Made by a program: the position numbers and the translations under genes | Assembly (NCBI GenBank): GCA_017466375.1 | Contig: JAFTUH010000068.1 | Coordinates: forward strand, 1-35,755 | Length of the DNA: 35,755 nucleotides | Direction: 5' to 3' | Origin: Clostridia bacterium | GTDB lineage: Bacteria > Bacillota > Clostridia > Oscillospirales > CAG-272 | Part shown: positions 33,795-35,755 of the stretch, one piece after another | How the letters are laid out: every line of letters begins with the position of its first letter | Position numbering within the stretch: position 1 is the stretch's first letter | The notes under the pieces: generated by a model | What the model was told of the DNA's origin: nothing | The model's input: the letters and a program-made list of their open reading frames with translations, nothing else | Database searches by the model: none

Positions 33795-34280
33795 GTGTCC
33801 GAAATTTTGATTCAGTCCGAAAACGTAGCCGATACGGAAAAAACCGGGCACGCGCTCGCCCGCGCAATTGCCGCCTCTCTCCCGAACGAGCCCTGCTTTA
33901 TCGCATTGTACGGCGATCTTGGCGCGGGTAAGACTGCGTTTGTGCGCGGATTCGTATCCGTCCTCTCCCCCGGCAGCCGCGTGAAAAGCCCCACGTATAC
34001 GATCGTGAACGAATACAGACGCGGTTCGTATCCTGTGTTTCATTTTGATCTGTACCGCGTGGAGGATCCGGATGAGCTCGACTCGATCGGATTTGACGAG
34101 TATCTCCAAAACGGCATCTGCATCGCGGAATGGAGTGAGCATCTCGGCGACAGACGCCCGACGGATGCGCTCTCTGTAACGATCATCAAAACGGGCGACG
34201 ACACACGCTCTATCACCCTTTCCCTGCCCGACACAGTGCAATTTCACCACGATCCGGATGAAGGAGGAACGATATGCTGA
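33795..34280 (+). CDS. tsaE: tRNA threonylcarbamoyladenosine biosynthesis ATPase TsaE
   Basis: This 161-aa ATPase is required, with TsaB and TsaD, to make t6A37 on ANN-decoding tRNAs. Walker A is at 40-47 (GDLGAGKT). Other family motifs are SPTYTIVNEY near 66-75, the HFDLYR motif near 84-89 and EWSEHLG near 114. GTG 33795 is the likely start because GAAGGAG lies 6-7 bases upstream. The in-frame ATG at 33774 would put that site inside the gene. It overlaps tsaB by 7 bases. The tsaD gene is not in the window. Confidence 0.95.
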   Translation: MSEILIQSENVADTEKTGHALARAIAASLPNEPCFIALYGDLGAGKTAFVRGFVSVLSPGSRVKSPTYTIVNEYRRGSYPVFHFDLYRVEDPDELDSIGFDEYLQNGICIAEWSEHLGDRRPTDALSVTIIKTGDDTRSITLSLPDTVQFHHDPDEGGTIC

Positions 34281-34996
34281 TCCTCGCGCTTGAAAGCACC
34301 GCGCTGACCGCCTCTGCCGCTTTGTGGCTGGACGGAGAGCCGCTTGCCGTCTCTTCCCTCACCGCAGGAAACACGCACAGCATGACGCTCCTGCCGCTCG
34401 CTGAGCATCTTCTGAAAATGACCGGACGCACCGTTTCAGATATTGATCTCTTCGCCGCCGCGATCGGTCCCGGCTCGTTTACGGGTATCCGTATCGGTGC
34501 CGCAACAGCACAGGGTCTCGCGTTTGATTCGGGCAAGCCGTGCGTCGGCGTTTCATCCCTGCTCGGCATGGCGTATGCGCTTCGCGGCTTCTCCGGTATT
34601 CTCTGCCCCGTGATCGGTGCACGGCGATCGCAGTTTTACTCTGCCCTGTTTGCCTCCGACGGCGAGCACGTGCGCAGACTGACGGAGGACGGTATCGTTC
34701 TTGCGTCGGAGCTTGACGGCTATCTTGCCCCGTACGATAGTCCGATTCACTTGATCGGTGACGGCTACGACGCGGCACATGATGCCATCACGCTGAAGAA
34801 CCTTTGCAGTACACCGCAGGCTTTGCGGATTCCGTCGGCGTTTGCAGTAGCGGAAGCCGCGTTTGATCTCTACACCGGGACGGCAGACAAATCGGTATTT
34901 ACACCGTCCGCGCTTACCCCCATCTATCTGAGAAAAACACAGGCGGAACAGGAACGCGAGGAAAAACTCGCCGCCGAAGCCGCTGATATTCATTAA
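34274..34996 (+). CDS. tsaB: tRNA threonylcarbamoyladenosine biosynthesis protein TsaB
   Basis: This 240-aa ASKHA-fold protein partners TsaD and TsaE in t6A synthesis. Its N-terminus (LILALESTA) and the GPGSFTGIRIG motif at 65-75 are diagnostic. IGARRSQFYSALF near 115-127 and PIYLRKTQAE near the C-terminus also match. GAAGGAGG precedes the ATG, which lies within the end of tsaE, so the two are translationally coupled. Confidence 0.95.
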   Translation: MLILALESTALTASAALWLDGEPLAVSSLTAGNTHSMTLLPLAEHLLKMTGRTVSDIDLFAAAIGPGSFTGIRIGAATAQGLAFDSGKPCVGVSSLLGMAYALRGFSGILCPVIGARRSQFYSALFASDGEHVRRLTEDGIVLASELDGYLAPYDSPIHLIGDGYDAAHDAITLKNLCSTPQALRIPSAFAVAEAAFDLYTGTADKSVFTPSALTPIYLRKTQAEQEREEKLAAEAADIH

Positions 34997-35020
34997 ACAA
35001 AGAAACGGAAGGACACTGAC

Positions 35021-35479
35021 ATGGCTGAAACAAAAAAGACAATTGCTTTCGCGTGCGATCACGGCGGATATATCCTGAAGGATGCCGTTCTGGCGCACAT
35101 CCGCGAAAAGGGATATGAAATCCTCGATTTCGGTACGGACAGCAAGGAGCGCTGCGAATATCCCGATCACGGTGAGCCCGCCTGCCGCGCAGTCGTTGCC
35201 GGAAAAGCGGATCTCGCAGTTCTTATCTGCGGCACGGGCATCGGCATGAGCCTGATCGCAAACAAAATCCACGGCATCCGTGCAGCGTGCTGCTCTGAGC
35301 CGTACTCGGCAAAAATGACGCGCTGTCACAATGACGCGAACGTCCTCTGCATGGGCGCGCGCGTAGTCGGCGAAGGCTTGGCACTGGATATCGTGGATGC
35401 CTTCCTCGATCATGAATTTGAGGGCGGCCGCCATGCCGATCGCGTTGCCCGTATCATGGAAATCGAAAAAAAAGGATAA
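35021..35479 (+). CDS. rpiB: Ribose-5-phosphate isomerase B
   Basis: This 152-aa RpiB/LacAB family enzyme interconverts ribose 5-phosphate and ribulose 5-phosphate. Key residues are present: Asp13-His14 (CDHGG), Cys70 in the ICGTGIGMS loop, which acts as base in RpiB, and His103-Asn104 (CHNDAN). The length is normal. GGAAGGA lies before the ATG. It follows tsaB by 24 bases with no terminator between, so it belongs to the same transcript. LacA/LacB-type or other aldose-ketose substrates are possible, but RpiB is most likely. Confidence 0.93.
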   Translation: MAETKKTIAFACDHGGYILKDAVLAHIREKGYEILDFGTDSKERCEYPDHGEPACRAVVAGKADLAVLICGTGIGMSLIANKIHGIRAACCSEPYSAKMTRCHNDANVLCMGARVVGEGLALDIVDAFLDHEFEGGRHADRVARIMEIEKKG

Positions 35480-35489
35480 ACCGCATACG

Positions 35490-35530
35490 AAAATCCCGCG
35501 CCGGTTCTATGCCGACGCGGGATTTTTTAT
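35490..35530 (+). terminator. Rho-independent terminator of the tsaE-tsaB-rpiB operon
   Basis: AAATCCCGCG (35491-35500) pairs with CGCGGGATTT (35516-35525), with an inner CGG/CCG pair set, followed by a T run. Confidence 0.9.
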
Positions 35531-35540
35531 TGCAAAGGAT

Positions 35541-35573
35541 AAACGCCCCGACAACTCATCGGGGCGTTTTTGA
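35541..35573. terminator. Second hairpin between convergent genes, likely bidirectional terminator
   Basis: An 11-bp perfect stem (35541-35551 with 35559-35569) is followed by TTTTTG on the plus strand and TTTATCC on the minus strand. It lies 3 bases past the stop of the minus-strand gene at the right edge. Confidence 0.8.
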
Positions 35574-35575
35574 CA

Positions 35576-35755
35576 TTAGCTGAACATGGTGCGAGCTGCA
35601 ACGCCGAACTTCATAACAGCCTCGAACAGCGGGCTCTCTGCGCTCTTACGTGCTGCGTAGCTCTCAACACTGTCTACGATTACGCCGTATACGCTGCCAT
35701 CAGCGTTGTACATCGTTACCGTAATATCCTGAGATACGTCTGCTGCAACCATCGT
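35576..35755 (-). CDS. C-terminal fragment of a probable secreted protein
   Basis: The minus-strand frame is open from the window edge to TAA at 35576-35578 and gives 59 residues. It holds beta-strand-like TVTMYNADGSVYG, then DSVESYAARK and a helical end FEAVMKFGVAARTMFS. This kind of ending, with a short beta module and a helix with SVESYAAR, recurs at the C-termini of secreted proteins in Clostridia as I know them, but no domain name can be given. Codon use (GCA, GTA, AAC, TAC) resembles the abundant binding proteins. The 5' part lies outside the window. Confidence 0.7.
   Translation of the reverse strand, partial: TMVAADVSQDITVTMYNADGSVYGVIVDSVESYAARKSAESPLFEAVMKFGVAARTMFS

Noticed and set aside
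33654..33800. tRNA-Arg gene as an attachment site of an integrated element
   Set aside because: The adjacent genes on both sides are housekeeping or ordinary enzymes. No integrase and no repeat of the tRNA 3' end were seen.

Overview
The window reads as a chromosomal segment of an anaerobic, probably gut-associated Clostridia (Firmicutes) bacterium of moderate G+C content. This is inferred from strong AGGAGG-type ribosome binding sites, sigma-A promoters, Ami/Opp-type Firmicutes peptide transporters with lipoprotein binding proteins, a DUF3899-like membrane protein and the style of the secreted protein fragment at the right edge. No mobile element, phage gene or CRISPR array was seen. Coding density is high and all intergenic gaps are under 300 bases.

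Left third (1-12089): after the tail of an unidentified gene come two divergent operons for catabolism of an unknown, probably sugar-acid-like or glycosidic compound. The minus operon (7390 down to 235) runs: old-yellow-enzyme flavoprotein with an Fe-S site, SDR dehydrogenase, fumarate-reductase-like flavoprotein, xylose-isomerase-like TIM barrel, D-2-hydroxyacid dehydrogenase, and a putative (alpha/alpha)6 carbohydrate-active enzyme. Nearly all junctions overlap. A divergent AraC regulator (7527-8312) shares its intergenic region. A plus-strand operon follows: a second AraC regulator, an FAD_oxidored-type flavoprotein, and an HpcH/HpaI class II aldolase with its catalytic residues intact. Neither a sugar kinase nor a dedicated transporter is present, so the aldolase step probably acts on a non-phosphorylated 2-keto acid.

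Next (12165-14250) is a two-gene operon of paralogous histidine phosphatases. The second is fused to a metallophosphoesterase domain with altered motifs.

Middle (14435-32437): two complete oligopeptide ABC transport operons in tandem. The first encodes unusually enlarged subunits: an 828-aa binding protein, a permease with a large outer-loop insertion, an ATPase with a roughly 370-aa helical insertion and a second ATPase with a roughly 45-aa insertion. It ends in a DUF3899-like three-helix membrane protein. The second has normal-sized permeases but one protein carrying both ATPases. It also ends in a small three-helix protein, then continues into a metal-dependent amidohydrolase and an M20 peptidase/aminoacylase. 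Together they suggest uptake and intracellular hydrolysis of peptides or N-acyl amino acids. In both operons a hairpin sits between the highly codon-biased binding-protein gene and the first permease, which would favour excess binding protein.

Right end (32461-35755): a small exported protein with an Ada-like zinc motif, a convergent histidine phosphatase, tRNA-Arg(CCG), the housekeeping operon tsaE-tsaB-rpiB, and the C-terminus of a probably secreted protein on the minus strand.
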